Shown piece after piece: positions 26,215-35,069 of a DNA stretch of 64,000 nt (position 1 is the stretch's first letter; each line of letters starts with the position of its first letter). Where the stretch lies: positions 1-64,000 of the forward strand of contig NZ_JAFKID010000018.1 of NCBI RefSeq assembly GCF_017306545.1, in the 5' to 3' direction. Source of the DNA: Mesorhizobium sp. Lineage in GTDB: Bacteria > Pseudomonadota > Alphaproteobacteria > Rhizobiales > Rhizobiaceae. A model generated the notes under the pieces. The model ran no database searches and was not told the origin of the DNA. It was given only the letters and a program-made list of their open reading frames with translations. Both the position numbers and the translations under genes were made by a program.

Positions 26215-27007
26215 GCCGTTCTCCATCCGCCATCAGCCGGGCTTCACCGCCATCGCGGCGCTCTGTTTCTTCGCGCTCTACCTGCCGATCCTGGTGCTGG
26301 TGGTCTATGCCTTCAACGCCGCCAGTTCGACCGCGGAATGGGGCGGGCTGTCGCTGAAATGGTTCCAGTCGGCGGCGCAGAACACGCAGGTCATCGACGC
26401 CACCGTCCGCTCCTTCCAGATCGCGGCGACGGCGGCGGTAATCGCCACGATCGCCGCGACCATGGCGGCGCTGGCGACGACGCGCACGCCGCCCTATCCG
26501 GGGCTGACCTTCAAATACGCCGCCATCAACCAGCCGCTGATGGTGCCGGAGATCGTCACCGCCGTGGCGCTGCTGATCTTCTTCTCGCGGATAAAAATCT
26601 TCACCGGCTATTCCGGCCTCGGCTACCTCATCGCCGCGCACACGGCCTTCTGCATCCCCTTCGCCTACCTGCCGATCCGGGCGCGGCTGGAGAACATGGA
26701 CCTGACGCTGGAGCGCGCGGCGGCCGACCTCTACGCGACGCCCTGGCGGGCGTTCCGCCGCGTGACGCTGCCGCTTTTGTGGCCGGGCATCCTCGCCGGC
26801 CTGATGCTCGCCTTCGTCATTTCGCTCGACGACGTGGTCATCACGGAGTTCGTCAAGTCGGGCGGGCAAGACACGCTGCCGACCTACATGCTCGGCCAGA
26901 TCCGGCGCGGCATCACGCCCGAGATCAACGCCATATCGACAGCCTTCCTCTTGCTGTCGGTCGCAATCGTCACCTTGTTTTTCTTCGTCAGCAGGAAACG
27001 GGATTAG
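26207..27007 (+). CDS. Polyamine-type ABC transporter permease (PotC-like)
   Basis: 266-residue second permease with six predicted helices (first FTAIAALCFFALYLPILVL) and EAA loop ERAAADLYATPWRAFRRVTL. The GTG at 26207 has GGGAG six bases upstream and gives MAKPFSIRHQPGF; a longer start at 26171 inside the upstream gene is possible but has no ribosome site. Overlaps the PotB-like gene. Confidence 0.9.
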   Translation: MAKPFSIRHQPGFTAIAALCFFALYLPILVLVVYAFNAASSTAEWGGLSLKWFQSAAQNTQVIDATVRSFQIAATAAVIATIAATMAALATTRTPPYPGLTFKYAAINQPLMVPEIVTAVALLIFFSRIKIFTGYSGLGYLIAAHTAFCIPFAYLPIRARLENMDLTLERAAADLYATPWRAFRRVTLPLLWPGILAGLMLAFVISLDDVVITEFVKSGGQDTLPTYMLGQIRRGITPEINAISTAFLLLSVAIVTLFFFVSRKRD

Positions 27008-27030
27008 TTCATAAAATGGGAGCAGGAAGC

Positions 27031-28065
27031 ATGAACTGGAAAACGAAAGCGGGCGCTCTTTGCGTGGCGCTCATGGCCTCGACCGGGCTCGCCCGCGCCG
27101 AAGGCGTCCTCAATATCTATAACTGGGGCAACTACACCAGCCCCGACGTCATCAAGAAGTTCGAGGAGAAGTACAACATCAAGGTGACGATCACCGACTA
27201 CGATTCCAACGATACGGCGTTGGCCAAGGTGCGCCAGGGCGGCACCGGCTTCGACATCGCGGTGCCTTCGCAGACCTTCGTGCCGATCTGGATCAAGGAA
27301 GGCCTCGTGCTCGAGACCGATCCTTCCAAGATGGAGAATTTCAAGAACGTGGCGCCCGAATGGGCCAATCCCGACTTCGACCCCGGCCGCAAGTACACGG
27401 TGCCGTGGGCCTGGGGCACGATCGGCATCGTCGTCAACACCGACGCCTACAAGGGGCCGTCCGATACCTGGGGTATCATCTTCAACACGCCGGACGAACT
27501 GAAGGGCAAGACAAACGTCGTGCCGGAAATGAACGACGTGCTGTTCGCGGCAACCAAATATGTCGGCGGCGAGCAGTGCACCGACGACAAGGCGGTGCTG
27601 AAGAAGGTGCGCGACACGCTGGTGGCGGCCAAGCCCAACTGGATCGCCATGGAATACAACACCATCGAGAAGATGGGCGCCGGCGATTTCAAGGCGACCA
27701 GCGACTGGAACGGCTCGGCGCTGCGCCAGCGGCTCGCTCACCCCGAAATCCATTTCTTCTACCCGAAGGAAGGCTACGGCATCTGGAGCGACAACGTCGT
27801 GGTGCTGAAGGAAGCCAAGAACGTCGAGAACGCCAAGCTGTTCCAGAATTTCATCATGGACCCGGAAGTGGCGGCCGGCCTGTCGGCCTTCCATCGCTAC
27901 GCCAACGGCATCGCCGGTTCGGACAAGTATATGCCGGCCGACATGAAGGACGCGCCCGAAGTGGTCATCCCCGCGGACGTCAGGTCGAAGGGCGAGTTGC
28001 AGCGGCTCTGCTCGCCGGAGGTCCAGGACATCTATTCGAAGATCTGGACGGAATTGCAGAAGTAA
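27031..28065 (+). CDS. Polyamine-type ABC substrate-binding protein (PotD/PotF-like)
   Basis: 344-residue periplasmic protein with a signal peptide (MNWKTKAGALCVALMASTG, cleavage after ARAEG). The mature start VLNIYNWGNYTSPDVIKKF is the classic PotD/PotF opening. AGGAAG precedes the ATG; a second ATG at 27016 is five codons upstream. Completes the four-gene transporter. With the deacetylase and amidohydrolase nearby, the ligand may be a polyamine or acyl-polyamine. A palindromic repeat follows the stop and probably ends the transcript. Confidence 0.92.
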   Translation: MNWKTKAGALCVALMASTGLARAEGVLNIYNWGNYTSPDVIKKFEEKYNIKVTITDYDSNDTALAKVRQGGTGFDIAVPSQTFVPIWIKEGLVLETDPSKMENFKNVAPEWANPDFDPGRKYTVPWAWGTIGIVVNTDAYKGPSDTWGIIFNTPDELKGKTNVVPEMNDVLFAATKYVGGEQCTDDKAVLKKVRDTLVAAKPNWIAMEYNTIEKMGAGDFKATSDWNGSALRQRLAHPEIHFFYPKEGYGIWSDNVVVLKEAKNVENAKLFQNFIMDPEVAAGLSAFHRYANGIAGSDKYMPADMKDAPEVVIPADVRSKGELQRLCSPEVQDIYSKIWTELQK

Positions 28066-28070
28066 GGATT

Positions 28071-28195
28071 CCTCTCCCCGTTACGGGGAGAAGATACCGG
28101 CAGGCGGGTGAGGGGCGGCGCTTCCCATGCGGGAGTTGGCGCTGCCCCTCATCCGGCCCATCGGGCCACCTTCTCCACGCATGCGGCGAGAAGGA
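28071..28195. repeat. Rhizobial-type intergenic palindromic element
   Basis: Three nested stem-loops: CTCCCCG/CGGGGAG (28074-28090), GTGAGGGGC paired with GCCCCTCAT, and CCTTCTC/GAGAAGG (28169-28194). The layout resembles RIME-like elements of rhizobial genomes. It fills the gap between the Pot cassette and the CubicO genes and could act as a terminator. Confidence 0.75.
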
Positions 28196-28212
28196 AGAGT
28201 ACGGACATTCCA

Positions 28213-29409
28213 ATGCCTTCATACCGCAATTCCGACCCCATTCCGCCCATCATGGCGGGCTCGCCGCCAAGCATGATCGTTCCGAAACTGGATTGGGACC
28301 GGCCGCCGTGGAATCGCTGGGCCTTCCAGCACATGCGCGAGATCGTGCCGACGGTGGAGGTATGGCGCGGTTCCGGTTCGGCACGGCCGCTGCCGCGCGC
28401 CGAGCGTAATCTCGACGACCTTCCGGTCGAGGACAGCGAAGGCCGGCCGACCACGCTCGCCGGCCTGCTGGACGAAACCTATACCGACGGCTTCCTCGTC
28501 CTGAAGGACGGCGCCGTGGTCTACGAGCGCACCTTCAACGGCATGACCGCGCGCACCCTGCATCTGTCGCAATCGATGGCGAAGTCTGTCGTCGGCATGA
28601 CCTGCGGCATCCTTGTCGGGCGCGGACTGATCGATCCGGGAAAGCCGGTCACGCACTACCTGCCCGAGCTGTCCGCGACCGGCTGGGCCGGCGCCAGCAT
28701 GCAGCATGTTCTGGACATGACGACCGGCGTGACGTTTTCAGAAGACTATACCGACCGGTATTCGGACGTCGGCAGGGTCGACGTCGCCTCCGGCTGGAAG
28801 CCGCCGCCGCCGGAAAGCGATCCTGCCTTCCAATGGCCCGCCCATGTCTGGCAGCTTGTGCTCGGGCTGAAGGAAACGACGCGGCCGCATGGCGCCGCCT
28901 TCGAATACCGGTCGATCGAGACGGATGTGTTGGCCTTCGTCATGCAGCGGGTTACGGCCAAGCGGCTGGCCGACCTGGTGTCGGAGGAACTCTGGCAGAA
29001 GCTCGGCATGGACGAGAGTGCCTGCTTCACCGTCGACAGCGCCGGCTATGCGCTGGCCGACGGCGGCTTCAACGCGACGCTGCGCGACTATGCGCGCTTC
29101 GGCCAGATGGTGCTCGACAACGGCGCCGGCATCGTGCCGGCCGAATGGGTCGAGGCGACGCGCAACGGGCCGTGCGGTCCGGGCTACAGCGCAAGCCTGC
29201 CGGAAGGCGGCTATCGCAACCAGTTCTGGATTCACGATCCGCGCTCGCGGACCCTGAGCTGCCGCGGCGTCTTCGGGCAACTGATCCAGATCGACTGGGA
29301 CAACCGCATGGTGACGGTGAAGCTGTCCTCCTATCCGGATTTTTCCAACACCGCCTATTCCGTCGCCACGCGCCGGGCGGTCGCGTCGATTGCCGCAGCG
29401 CTCGCCTGA
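28213..29409 (+). CDS. CubicO-family serine hydrolase (class C beta-lactamase fold)
   Basis: 398 residues. The catalytic SxxK is SMAK (Ser121, Lys124) and the second tyrosine motif is YRS (FEYRSIETD). No signal peptide is seen, so the protein is likely cytoplasmic and an esterase, amidase or D-aminopeptidase rather than a secreted beta-lactamase. The N-terminal 60 residues (WDRPPWNRWAFQHMREIVP) are shared in style with the next gene (FSRWSFQNVGEIVP), marking the pair as paralogues. Start ATG at MPSYRNSDPI. Confidence 0.88.
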   Translation: MPSYRNSDPIPPIMAGSPPSMIVPKLDWDRPPWNRWAFQHMREIVPTVEVWRGSGSARPLPRAERNLDDLPVEDSEGRPTTLAGLLDETYTDGFLVLKDGAVVYERTFNGMTARTLHLSQSMAKSVVGMTCGILVGRGLIDPGKPVTHYLPELSATGWAGASMQHVLDMTTGVTFSEDYTDRYSDVGRVDVASGWKPPPPESDPAFQWPAHVWQLVLGLKETTRPHGAAFEYRSIETDVLAFVMQRVTAKRLADLVSEELWQKLGMDESACFTVDSAGYALADGGFNATLRDYARFGQMVLDNGAGIVPAEWVEATRNGPCGPGYSASLPEGGYRNQFWIHDPRSRTLSCRGVFGQLIQIDWDNRMVTVKLSSYPDFSNTAYSVATRRAVASIAAALA

Positions 29410-29434
29410 CCCGCGCTTTATGAAAGGAACCGCC

Positions 29435-30613
29435 ATGACCGGTCCGACGCCGTTCGAGAAAAAATTCGGCTTTGCCCGCAAGGCCGTCACGCTTGCCAAC
29501 TGGCGCACCGCCCCGTTCAGCCGCTGGTCCTTTCAGAACGTCGGCGAGATTGTGCCGAGCGCCGCCATCGCGCCGGCCGGGTCGACTTCGCAGGACATCG
29601 CGCGCGACATGGCAGGCTTGTTGTCGCAGAGCATCACGCTCAACAACGGCGCACCGGAGACGGTCGCCGCGTTCCTGAAACGCTCGGACACCGACGCGCT
29701 GACGGTGATGAAGGGCGGCAAGGTCGTCGGCGACTGGTCCGCGCCGCATATGGATTTCGGCGCCCGCCACATCGTCTTTTCGATCAGCAAGTCGCTGACG
29801 GCGATCCTGGCCGGCATACTGGAAGGGGAAGGGCGGCTCGATCCGGACGCGCCGGTCACGCATTATGTTCCCGAGGTGGCCGGATCCGCCTATGGCGACG
29901 CCAAGGTGCGGCACGTCCTCGACATGACGGTGGCCATCGACATCGAGGAAAGCTACCTCGACCCCGACAGCGCCTATGGCCGCTACCGCAAGGCGACGCT
30001 GTGGAATCCGGGCGGCGGCGCGGAAAGCCTGCTCGCCTTCCTCGCCACCATTCCGCGGCTCGACGGACCGCACGGCGAGACCTTCCGCTACCGTTCGCCC
30101 AATTCGGACCTGCTCGGCGTGATCGTCGAGCGCGCCGGCGGGGACCGCGTTCCGACCCTGATGGGCGAGAAGTTGTGGCGGCCGCTGGGCGCTGCGAGCG
30201 GTGCCGCGATCACGGTGGACATGGAAGGCACGGCGCGCACCGCCGGCGGCGTTTCGACCACCGTGCGGGACCTGGCCCGCGTCGGCGAGATGATGCGTCA
30301 GGGCGGCACGGCCGATGGCAGGCGCATTGTGCCGGAAGCCTGGGTGCGCGACACGGTGGCGACCGGCGGCGACGCCGCGGCCTGGAAGCGCGGCGACATG
30401 GCTTTCCTGTTTCCGCAAGGCCGCTACCGCAACAAATGGTACCAGATGGGCAGCGGCGCCTATTGCGGCATCGGCATCCACGGCCAGTGGCTGTTCGTCG
30501 AGCCGAAATCCGAAGTCGTCATCGTCAAGATGTCGTCGCAGCCGGAGCCGGTGGACGATCCCCTCGACCTGGACTGCGTCGCCTTCTTCCGGCAGATCGC
30601 CGCGATGTGCTGA
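29435..30613 (+). CDS. CubicO-family serine hydrolase, tandem paralogue
   Basis: 392 residues. SxxK motif SISK (Ser116, Lys119), tyrosine motif YRS (FRYRSPNSD). Like its neighbour it has no signal peptide and begins with a WSFQNVGEIVPS segment. It starts 25 bp after the upstream stop with AAAGGA as ribosome site, so the two are cotranscribed. The substrate is unknown; their position beside a LacI regulator and sugar transporter suggests cleavage of an acylated or amide-linked solute. Confidence 0.88.
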   Translation: MTGPTPFEKKFGFARKAVTLANWRTAPFSRWSFQNVGEIVPSAAIAPAGSTSQDIARDMAGLLSQSITLNNGAPETVAAFLKRSDTDALTVMKGGKVVGDWSAPHMDFGARHIVFSISKSLTAILAGILEGEGRLDPDAPVTHYVPEVAGSAYGDAKVRHVLDMTVAIDIEESYLDPDSAYGRYRKATLWNPGGGAESLLAFLATIPRLDGPHGETFRYRSPNSDLLGVIVERAGGDRVPTLMGEKLWRPLGAASGAAITVDMEGTARTAGGVSTTVRDLARVGEMMRQGGTADGRRIVPEAWVRDTVATGGDAAAWKRGDMAFLFPQGRYRNKWYQMGSGAYCGIGIHGQWLFVEPKSEVVIVKMSSQPEPVDDPLDLDCVAFFRQIAAMC

Positions 30614-30650
30614 TGCCGGCGGCGGCGCGTTCGGAAAGGGCGCCGTTTCG

Positions 30651-31760
30651 TCAGGTTCCCGCTTTCGGCGGCGCGGCGACGGAAGCGCGCTCCACCAGCG
30701 GGCATTCCAGCTTGGTGATGGGATGCCGGCCTTTGCCGGGATCGGGCGGCGTCTCGAACTGCTCGATCGCCCACTGGCCCATCGCCAGGTGCGGCAGGAT
30801 CGAAGTGGTCAGCGGCGGGAACAGGTGCCGGGCGATCTCCTCGTCGTCGTAGCCGACGACGGACATGTCCTGCGGTATGTGCAGCCCGGCTTCCTTCAGC
30901 GCTTCGTAGCAGCCGATCGCGGTGCGGTCGTTCTGGCAGAAAATAGCGGTTGGCCGCTCCTTCAGCGCCAGCAGCTTGACCGTCGCGGCATAGCCGGCGC
31001 TGGCCGACCAGTCCCCTTCGATGACGAGATCCGGATCGAAGGGGATGTCGGCGGTGGCGAGCGCGCGGCGGTAGCCCTTCAGCCGGTCTTGCGCCGCCTG
31101 CATCCACGGCTCGCCGGTGATGGTGGCGATGCGGCGGTGGCCGTGCTCGATCAGGTGCCTCGTGGCGGTCTGGCCGCCGGCGATCTCGCTCGGCACCACG
31201 GCCGGAAAGGCATAGTCGGCGGTGTAGCAGTTGAGCAGCACCACCGGCACGTCCAGCTCGTAGAGGAAGGCCGGAGCGGCGATCTCGCGGGTGAAGATCG
31301 TCATGTAGACCAGGCCGGAAAGATGCTCGGCCCGCAGCGCCTCGATGGCGCGCGGCTCCATGACGGGATCGTTCATCGTCTGCGCCACCAGAACGACGTT
31401 GCCGGCGTTCCAGGAGGCCTGCCGGGCGCCTTCGATCGCCACCACCGCTTCGGGGCTGGTGGCGAGCTGGTCGACGACGAAGCCGATGACGCCGTCCAGC
31501 ATGGTCGCCGGCGAGGATGCCTTCGTGCCCGTCGCCGCGGGCAGGCGATAGCCGAGGCTGCGCGCCGCCTCGACCACGCGCCCGCGCGTCTGCGGCGACA
31601 GCTTTATGCCGGGCGTGTTGTTGAGCACGAAGGAAACCGTCGCCTGCGAGCAGCCGGCCGCCTTGGCGATGTCGGTCATGGTCACGCGGCCGTCGGCGGC
31701 CTTGCGGCCTGCCCGGCGCCGGGCAGGCGCCCTGGCGGCGGAACTTTCCCTGTCGTTCAT
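30651..31760 (-). CDS. LacI-family transcriptional regulator
   Basis: 369 residues. After a basic N-terminal tail of about 25 residues (ARAPARRRAGRK) comes the LacI helix-turn-helix (VTMTDIAKAAGCSQATVSFVL) with the hinge helix, then a periplasmic-binding-protein-like effector domain (GLVYMTIF, IFCQNDRTAIGCY, VVGYDDEEIA). ATG at 31760; an in-frame start nine codons upstream is less likely. Divergent from the sugar ABC operon, which it presumably represses, with a palindromic operator candidate 35 bp upstream of its own start. Convergent with the CubicO pair. Confidence 0.92.
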   Translation of the reverse strand: MNDRESSAARAPARRRAGRKAADGRVTMTDIAKAAGCSQATVSFVLNNTPGIKLSPQTRGRVVEAARSLGYRLPAATGTKASSPATMLDGVIGFVVDQLATSPEAVVAIEGARQASWNAGNVVLVAQTMNDPVMEPRAIEALRAEHLSGLVYMTIFTREIAAPAFLYELDVPVVLLNCYTADYAFPAVVPSEIAGGQTATRHLIEHGHRRIATITGEPWMQAAQDRLKGYRRALATADIPFDPDLVIEGDWSASAGYAATVKLLALKERPTAIFCQNDRTAIGCYEALKEAGLHIPQDMSVVGYDDEEIARHLFPPLTTSILPHLAMGQWAIEQFETPPDPGKGRHPITKLECPLVERASVAAPPKAGT

Positions 31761-31794
31761 GTTTTCTCGTCCGCCTCTCCGTTGCATTGTGTTT

Positions 31795-31808
31795 AACGCG
31801 ATCGCGTT
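31795..31808. promoter_or_regulatory. Candidate LacI-family operator
   Basis: AACGCGATCGCGTT, a perfect 14-bp palindrome with AACG...CGTT ends typical of LacI/GalR operators, 35 bp upstream of the LacI-family start codon. Likely autoregulatory. Confidence 0.6.
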
Positions 31809-31836
31809 GGGCGGAGCAAGATCGATCCGACCGTCA

Positions 31837-32021
31837 ATTTATAAAATTCCTAGCTTATAAATCGTTCGCTTCCGTCGGATGTGAGGAACGCAGGCATCGG
31901 GAAATCTCCTTTCCGTGCATGAAGCGGAATCTTTCGGGCGTCGGATACGGATAACTGCCTCCCTTTCGTCCGGCCGGCTCGGAGAAAATTTTCGTCGCGA
32001 TTACTAATCTTATTTACTAAT
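31837..32021. promoter_or_regulatory. AT-rich control region with inverted and direct repeats
   Basis: In an otherwise GC-rich genome this stretch is AT-rich. It contains the inverted repeat ATTTATAA (31837-31844) / TTATAAAT (31855-31862), a GAAAATTTTC palindrome near 31984, and the direct repeat TTACTAAT at 32001-32008 and 32014-32021. No gene is seen between 31809 and 32298. Probably bidirectional promoter and regulator sites. Confidence 0.45.
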
Positions 32022-32136
32022 ATCAATTCTCCGGGTAGCGTCAACCGTGTCCGGTTCACGATGCCGGTCCGGCACGGCCCTCGCCGCTCCGGGCAGCGTC
32101 CGAGGCAAGCGTGAGTGCGCATGGCGATTTTTCTAA

Positions 32137-32147
32137 TTGTCTGACAA
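32137..32147. promoter_or_regulatory. Candidate FadR/GntR-type operator upstream of sugar ABC operon
   Basis: TTGTC-T-GACAA is a perfect odd-centred palindrome that fits the TnGTnnnACnA pattern of FadR-subfamily GntR regulators. It is 151 bp upstream of the binding-protein start. No GntR gene adjoins, so a trans-acting regulator would be needed. Confidence 0.4.
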
Positions 32148-32298
32148 ATACGCTTTACTCGCGATATTTGTCGCACTACGTTTCCGGGCCGGCACGACGC
32201 CTGGCCTTCCCGTCGAAGGCTCCGGAGGAGGCATCGAGTGTGCGAATTGGAAGTCGGGTCAGCGACGCGCGCTGAGTGAAACAGGGAGGTTCTCGAGC

Positions 32299-33261
32299 AT
32301 GAAATCCATTTTCCGCAGCACCGCAGTCGCCGCAGGCGCGCTGCTTCTCGGCCTGTCGGCCGTTTCCGCCGCATCGGCCGCCGACAAGCCGACGCTGGCC
32401 TTTGTCGTCAACGGCGCTTCCGATTTCTGGAAGGCCGCCGAGGCCGGCGTGAAGAAGGCGCAGGGCGAACTGCCCGACTTCAATCTGGAACTGAAATATC
32501 CCGAGCAGGCGGCCGTCGCCATCCAGCAGCGGCTGATGGACGATCTCGTCACCGCCGGCGTCAAGGGCATCATGGTTTCTGCCGTCGATCCGAAGACGCA
32601 GACCGAGGGGCTGGACAAGATCGCTTCGGAGACGGCGCTGTTCACCACCGATTCCGACGCTCCGAAGTCGAAGCGCATCGCCTATGTCGGCTCGTCCAAC
32701 ATCGATGCCGGCAAGCAGGCTGCCGAGATCGCCAAGAAGGCGATGCCTGACGGCGGCAAGTGCATGGGCTTCGTCGGCCTGCTCGGCGCCGACAATGCCA
32801 AGGAGCGCATCGAAGGCATGAAGGAAGGGCTGAAGGGCTCCAAGATCGAACTCGTCGATGTGCGCGGCGACGACATCGACCAGACGCGCGCCAAGTCCAA
32901 TGTCGAGGATACGCTGGTCGCCAATCCCGACATCACCTGCATGGTCGGCTTCTATTCCTACAACACGCCGCGCATCTACGAGGCGCTGCGCGATTCCGGC
33001 AAGCTCGGCCAGATCACCGTCGTCGGTTTCGACGACGACCCGATCACGCTGGGCGGCGTCAAGGAGGGCAACATCGCAGCCACCGTCGTGCAGCAGCCGT
33101 TCGAATGGGCCTACCAGGGCATGAAGCTGATGGCGGCCTATGTGAAGGGCGACAAGTCCGGCATCCCGGCGAACGGGCTGATCATCGTGCCGACCAAGAT
33201 CATCGGCAAGGACGACGTCGATGCCTACGCGGCCAACCTGAAGGCGATGGCCGGCAACTGA
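32299..33261 (+). CDS. Sugar ABC transporter substrate-binding protein
   Basis: 320-residue periplasmic binding protein of the RbsB-like family. Signal peptide MKSIFRSTAVAAGALLLGLS with cleavage near ASAADKP. Family features: TLAFVVNGASDFWKAAEAG, LVTAGVKGIMVSAVDP and TVVGFDDDPITLGG. A strong GGAGGT lies eight bases upstream of the ATG. First gene of a three-gene operon; two very stable hairpins follow it. The ligand is probably a monosaccharide or polyol; nothing here fixes which, as no catabolic genes adjoin. Confidence 0.92.
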   Translation: MKSIFRSTAVAAGALLLGLSAVSAASAADKPTLAFVVNGASDFWKAAEAGVKKAQGELPDFNLELKYPEQAAVAIQQRLMDDLVTAGVKGIMVSAVDPKTQTEGLDKIASETALFTTDSDAPKSKRIAYVGSSNIDAGKQAAEIAKKAMPDGGKCMGFVGLLGADNAKERIEGMKEGLKGSKIELVDVRGDDIDQTRAKSNVEDTLVANPDITCMVGFYSYNTPRIYEALRDSGKLGQITVVGFDDDPITLGGVKEGNIAATVVQQPFEWAYQGMKLMAAYVKGDKSGIPANGLIIVPTKIIGKDDVDAYAANLKAMAGN

Positions 33262-33267
33262 GGCAAG

Positions 33268-33332
33268 GCCGGGGCCGTGGCGGCACGGCCCCGGCGCCCG
33301 GTCCGGGGTCCCTCACTCCCGCCCCGGACCGG
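33268..33332 (+). terminator. Double intercistronic hairpin after binding-protein gene
   Basis: Two consecutive perfect 11-bp stems, 33268-33278 with 33285-33295 and 33298-33308 with 33322-33332, all G/C-rich and without T-runs. They sit between the highly expressed binding-protein gene and the ATPase gene, the usual place for partial terminators or 3' stabilisers that raise binding-protein mRNA over the rest of the operon. Confidence 0.75.
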
Positions 33333-33419
33333 TGTTATCGCGCCGCCTTGCGCCGTGTTCGGCAATCGGCACGGGGCGGAAGGACTTGCGCGAAACCGCC
33401 GAATGACGCCAAATCCGCA

Positions 33420-34997
33420 ATGCCCATGCTGAAGACGCCCGTGCCCTCCGGCCCAGCCGAACCCGCGCCTTTCCTGGCGCTGGACGGCATTCGCAAGACC
33501 TATCCCGGCGTCGTCGCGCTGGAGAGTTTTTCCATGCGCGTCGCGCCCGGCGAGGTGATCGGGCTGGTCGGCGAGAACGGCGCCGGCAAGTCGACGCTGA
33601 TGAAGATCCTCGGCGGCATCGTCGCGCCCGACCAGGGCACGATCACCGTGGACGGTGCGGCGCACGAGCGGTTGACGGTGGGAACCAGCATGCAGGCGGG
33701 CATCGCCTTCGTGCACCAGGAACTCAACCTGTTCGACAATCTCGACGTCGCCGCCAACGTTTTTCTCGGCCGCGAGCCGCTCAAGGGCGGGCCGCTCAGG
33801 CTGGTGGACCGCGCCGCGCTGCGGGCCGCCTGCGAGCCCTATCTGAAGCAGGTCGGCGCCAATTTTCCCGCCGACGCGCCGGTCGCCTCGCTGTCGCTCG
33901 CCCAGCAGCAGATGGTGGAGATCGCCAAGGCGCTGTCCATGAAGGCCCGTCTGGTCATCCTCGATGAGCCGACCTCCAGCCTGCCGGTGGCGGAGACGGA
34001 CAAGCTGCTCGACGTTATCGCCGGGCTGAAGAAACAGGGCATCTCGGTCATCTTCATCTCGCATCGGCTGCACGAGATCCAGCGCGTCGCGGAGCGGGTG
34101 CTGGTCATGCGCGACGGCGCGCTGGTGGGCAGGCTGGGCAAGGACGAAATATCGCACGACGCCATGGTCAAGCTGATGATCGGCCGGGCGCTGAAGGCCC
34201 GCGAGGCGCTCGCGCCGGCCCGGCAGCCGGGCTCGGTGGCGCTGTCGGCGCGCGGTATCCGCACGCCCGCCTATCCGCACCGCAGCGTCGACCTGGACCT
34301 GCGGCGGGGCGAGATCCTCGGTCTCGCCGGACTGGTCGGTTCGGGCCGCACGGAACTCGCCCGCGTGCTGTTCGGCATCGACCGAAGGCTCGGCGGAACG
34401 ATCGCGCTGGACGGTCCGCCGCTCGCCCTTGCGGCCGCCGCCGATGCTGTCGCCAACGGCATCTTCCTGGTGCCGGAAGACCGCAAGGCGACCGGAATCC
34501 TGCTCGACCTGCCGATCGCCCAGAACATTTCGCTGCCCGATCTCAGGCGGCATGCCCGCCGTTTTCTCGTCTCGCCCCGCAGCGAGGCGGGCACGGCCGA
34601 GGTGCAGAAGAAGAACCTCGCCATCAAGGCGCCGTCGGTGGCGACGCTGACCGGCACGCTGTCTGGCGGCAACCAGCAGAAGGTGGTGCTGGGAAAATGG
34701 CTGGCGATGAAGCCGAAGGTGATGATCCTCGACGAGCCGACGCGCGGCATCGACATCGGCGCCAAGGCCGAGATCTACGCGCTGATGCGCAGCCTCGCCG
34801 ACGCCGGCGTCGCCGTGCTGATGATCTCCAGCGACATGGAAGAGGTGATCGGCGTGTCGGACCGCATCGCGGTCATGCACGAGGGGCGCATCTCCGGCTA
34901 TCTCGACCGTGACGACTTCAGCCAGGAAAACGTGCTCCTGCTGGCGATCGGCAAATCGGCGGGCACGGAAGCCGGGGCGGCGGTTCCGGCCGCCTGA
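33420..34997 (+). CDS. Sugar ABC transporter ATP-binding protein (two ABC domains)
   Basis: 525-residue fused ATPase of the RbsA/MglA type. First domain: Walker A GENGAGKS, degenerate signature LSLAQQQ, Walker B VILDEPTS. Second domain from about residue 275: Walker A-like LVGSGRTEL, signature LSGGNQQK, Walker B MILDEPTRG. This asymmetric pattern is normal for the carbohydrate uptake family CUT2. ATG at 33420 (MPMLKTP); a second ATG two codons later is equally possible. Confidence 0.92.
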   Translation: MPMLKTPVPSGPAEPAPFLALDGIRKTYPGVVALESFSMRVAPGEVIGLVGENGAGKSTLMKILGGIVAPDQGTITVDGAAHERLTVGTSMQAGIAFVHQELNLFDNLDVAANVFLGREPLKGGPLRLVDRAALRAACEPYLKQVGANFPADAPVASLSLAQQQMVEIAKALSMKARLVILDEPTSSLPVAETDKLLDVIAGLKKQGISVIFISHRLHEIQRVAERVLVMRDGALVGRLGKDEISHDAMVKLMIGRALKAREALAPARQPGSVALSARGIRTPAYPHRSVDLDLRRGEILGLAGLVGSGRTELARVLFGIDRRLGGTIALDGPPLALAAAADAVANGIFLVPEDRKATGILLDLPIAQNISLPDLRRHARRFLVSPRSEAGTAEVQKKNLAIKAPSVATLTGTLSGGNQQKVVLGKWLAMKPKVMILDEPTRGIDIGAKAEIYALMRSLADAGVAVLMISSDMEEVIGVSDRIAVMHEGRISGYLDRDDFSQENVLLLAIGKSAGTEAGAAVPAA

Positions 34998-35069
34998 CCG
35001 GGCGCGGGAAGCGGCGGCCATGGGCCAAGCGACATGCCGCGGCAAACGACGCGGCGAGGGAGGCAGGGA

